5,187 nucleotides of DNA from Deltaproteobacteria bacterium (GTDB lineage Bacteria; Desulfobacterota; Syntrophia; Syntrophales; UBA2210), in assembly GCA_016935935.1 (NCBI GenBank), contig JAFGPZ010000273.1, forward strand, positions 1 through 5,187, written 5' to 3'. This document shows positions 4,678-5,187 of the stretch, in pieces; the stretch's first letter is position 1, and every line of letters starts with the position of its first letter. Below the pieces are notes generated by a model, which had not been told where the DNA came from, ran no database searches, and saw only the letters and a list, made by a program, of their open reading frames with translations. Both the position numbers and the translations under genes were made by a program.

Positions 4678-4836
4678 ATGGATCCTAGGCTACCCGATAA
4701 ACTTACCCCGACAACTGCAGTCAGAACTTACTGTTCACACTGCTTGGGTCAGAATAATCTAAAAATGGCTCGTGAGCCGGAGGAAAATTGTCAAATTTCG
4801 TTTTTCTTTCATAGGGACGGTGCAAACACAGTCTGA
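4678..4836 (+). CDS. Small cysteine-containing protein, 52 aa
   Basis: A 52-aa frame starts with ATG one base after the stop of the small terminase gene and has GAAGGGG 7 nt upstream, so coupled translation is likely. It contains CSHC (C19, C22) followed by LGQ, then C38 and HRDG (45-48). Many phage genomes have a small protein beside the terminase with CxxC-x-G, then CxxxxC and a YR-x-G ending. This one resembles it, but I find only three cysteines; H21 or H45 might supply the fourth metal ligand. Metal binding is thus an inference, and the function of the family is not known to me. It is short and could be degraded, but position, ribosome site and motif favour a real gene. Confidence 0.6.
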   Translation: MDPRLPDKLTPTTAVRTYCSHCLGQNNLKMAREPEENCQISFFFHRDGANTV

Positions 4837-4863
4837 CAATAAAAAACCTTTCAAGGAGGATTT

Positions 4864-5187
4864 ATGAATTACGGAACCGAACTTTTAGCGGAAGCCAGAA
4901 GGCGGGCCTTGCTTTCAGGGCAACCGCTATCGTCTCAGGAAATGCAGGGTATTTCCAATTCTGCGGCAATCGGGGCCGGGGACCGCGCCCTCCAGAAAAA
5001 AGAATTGATGATGAAGAAACTCGCGGAACTCCGTCAACAGAAGATGGCAAAAAAGGCAATGGCGGCCCAGGAGAAACAGCGCAAGATCGACACCGCCGGG
5101 AACGTGCTGACCATAGACGATATGACCGGCGGGAAGATGCAGGGGGCCGTCGGCAACGTCCTCAAGTATGGCGCGGACAAGATGCTC
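4864..5187 (+). CDS. Start of a possible virion-associated protein, cut by the window edge
   Basis: The frame opens with ATG at 4864 behind a strong AAGGAGG (4853-4859) and runs 108 codons without a stop to the edge. The visible part begins with AEARRRALLSGQPLSSQEMQ (9-28), followed by a serine/alanine/glycine patch and a long charged helix or coiled coil rich in K, Q, M, A and E (about 43-75, QKKELMMKKLAELRQQKMAK), then a glycine-containing part (GNVLTIDDMTGG). There is no Walker motif or other terminase feature, so it is not a large terminase. Similar openings occur in unassigned proteins within phage structural regions, so a virion or DNA-ejection protein is possible, but this is a guess. 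Base composition is clearly more GC-rich than in the left half of the window. Confidence 0.75.
   Translation, partial: MNYGTELLAEARRRALLSGQPLSSQEMQGISNSAAIGAGDRALQKKELMMKKLAELRQQKMAKKAMAAQEKQRKIDTAGNVLTIDDMTGGKMQGAVGNVLKYGADKML

Noticed and set aside
4862..5059. Minus-strand frame of 65 codons
   Set aside because: Antisense to the last + strand gene, which has a strong ribosome binding site; proline/serine/arginine-rich product typical of a shadow in GC-rich DNA.
1..5187. tRNA genes, CRISPR arrays, insertion sequences and attachment sites
   Set aside because: I saw no cloverleaf, no regularly spaced long repeats, no transposase and no duplicated core sequence that could support any of these.

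Overview
The window looks like the early/replication and packaging part of a temperate phage, a prophage or a phage satellite integrated in a Gram-negative bacterium. The evidence is an AlpA-family excision/transcription regulator, a winged-helix replication protein, a T7 gp4-like primase-helicase and an Sf6-type small terminase subunit, all on the + strand. The set of small proteins between the regulator and the replication gene reminds me of mobile elements from sulfate reducers and relatives (former Deltaproteobacteria). That host guess comes from memory of similar proteins and is weak. No integrase, capsid, portal or large terminase gene, and no attachment site, is visible.

Left region (1-1082): AT-rich, with minus-strand features only. 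One small minus-strand gene (481-696, 71 aa, function unknown) is an independent transcription unit. It has a good sigma70-type promoter (851-878), a leader of about 150 nt, a strong ribosome binding site and a textbook Rho-independent terminator (431-457). The leader can fold either into a multi-helix domain closed by an 8-bp stem or into an overlapping terminator hairpin followed by six U residues, placed just before the ribosome binding site. This is riboswitch- or attenuator-like architecture, and I do not recognise the class. Further left is a possible 45-aa gene (185-322, minus). Between the divergent units lie a 10-bp inverted repeat (897-932) and helically phased TTTCTTCC repeats (950-1009), probably control sites for the rightward operon.

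Central operon (1083-4179, +): AlpA-like regulator, two small unrecognised proteins, replication protein and primase-helicase. They are linked by ATGA start/stop overlaps or longer overlaps, so translation is probably coupled. Inside the replication gene, in the stretch coding for the linker between its two domains, the 9-mer AAACGACAA occurs four times and in all three reading frames relative to the codons. Part of this array is spaced by 11-12 bp. This suggests a replication origin inside the initiator gene, as in lambda O: the replication protein would bind these iterons and bring in the helicase encoded next to it.

Right region (4191-5187, +): a small terminase subunit, a 52-aa cysteine-containing protein and the start of a lysine/alanine/glutamine-rich protein that runs off the edge. 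The base composition becomes visibly more GC-rich here, which fits a junction between the replication and packaging/structural modules. The large terminase normally expected just after the small one is not seen. The element could therefore be a satellite that redirects packaging of a helper phage, or a phage with an unusual gene order; the window cannot decide this.
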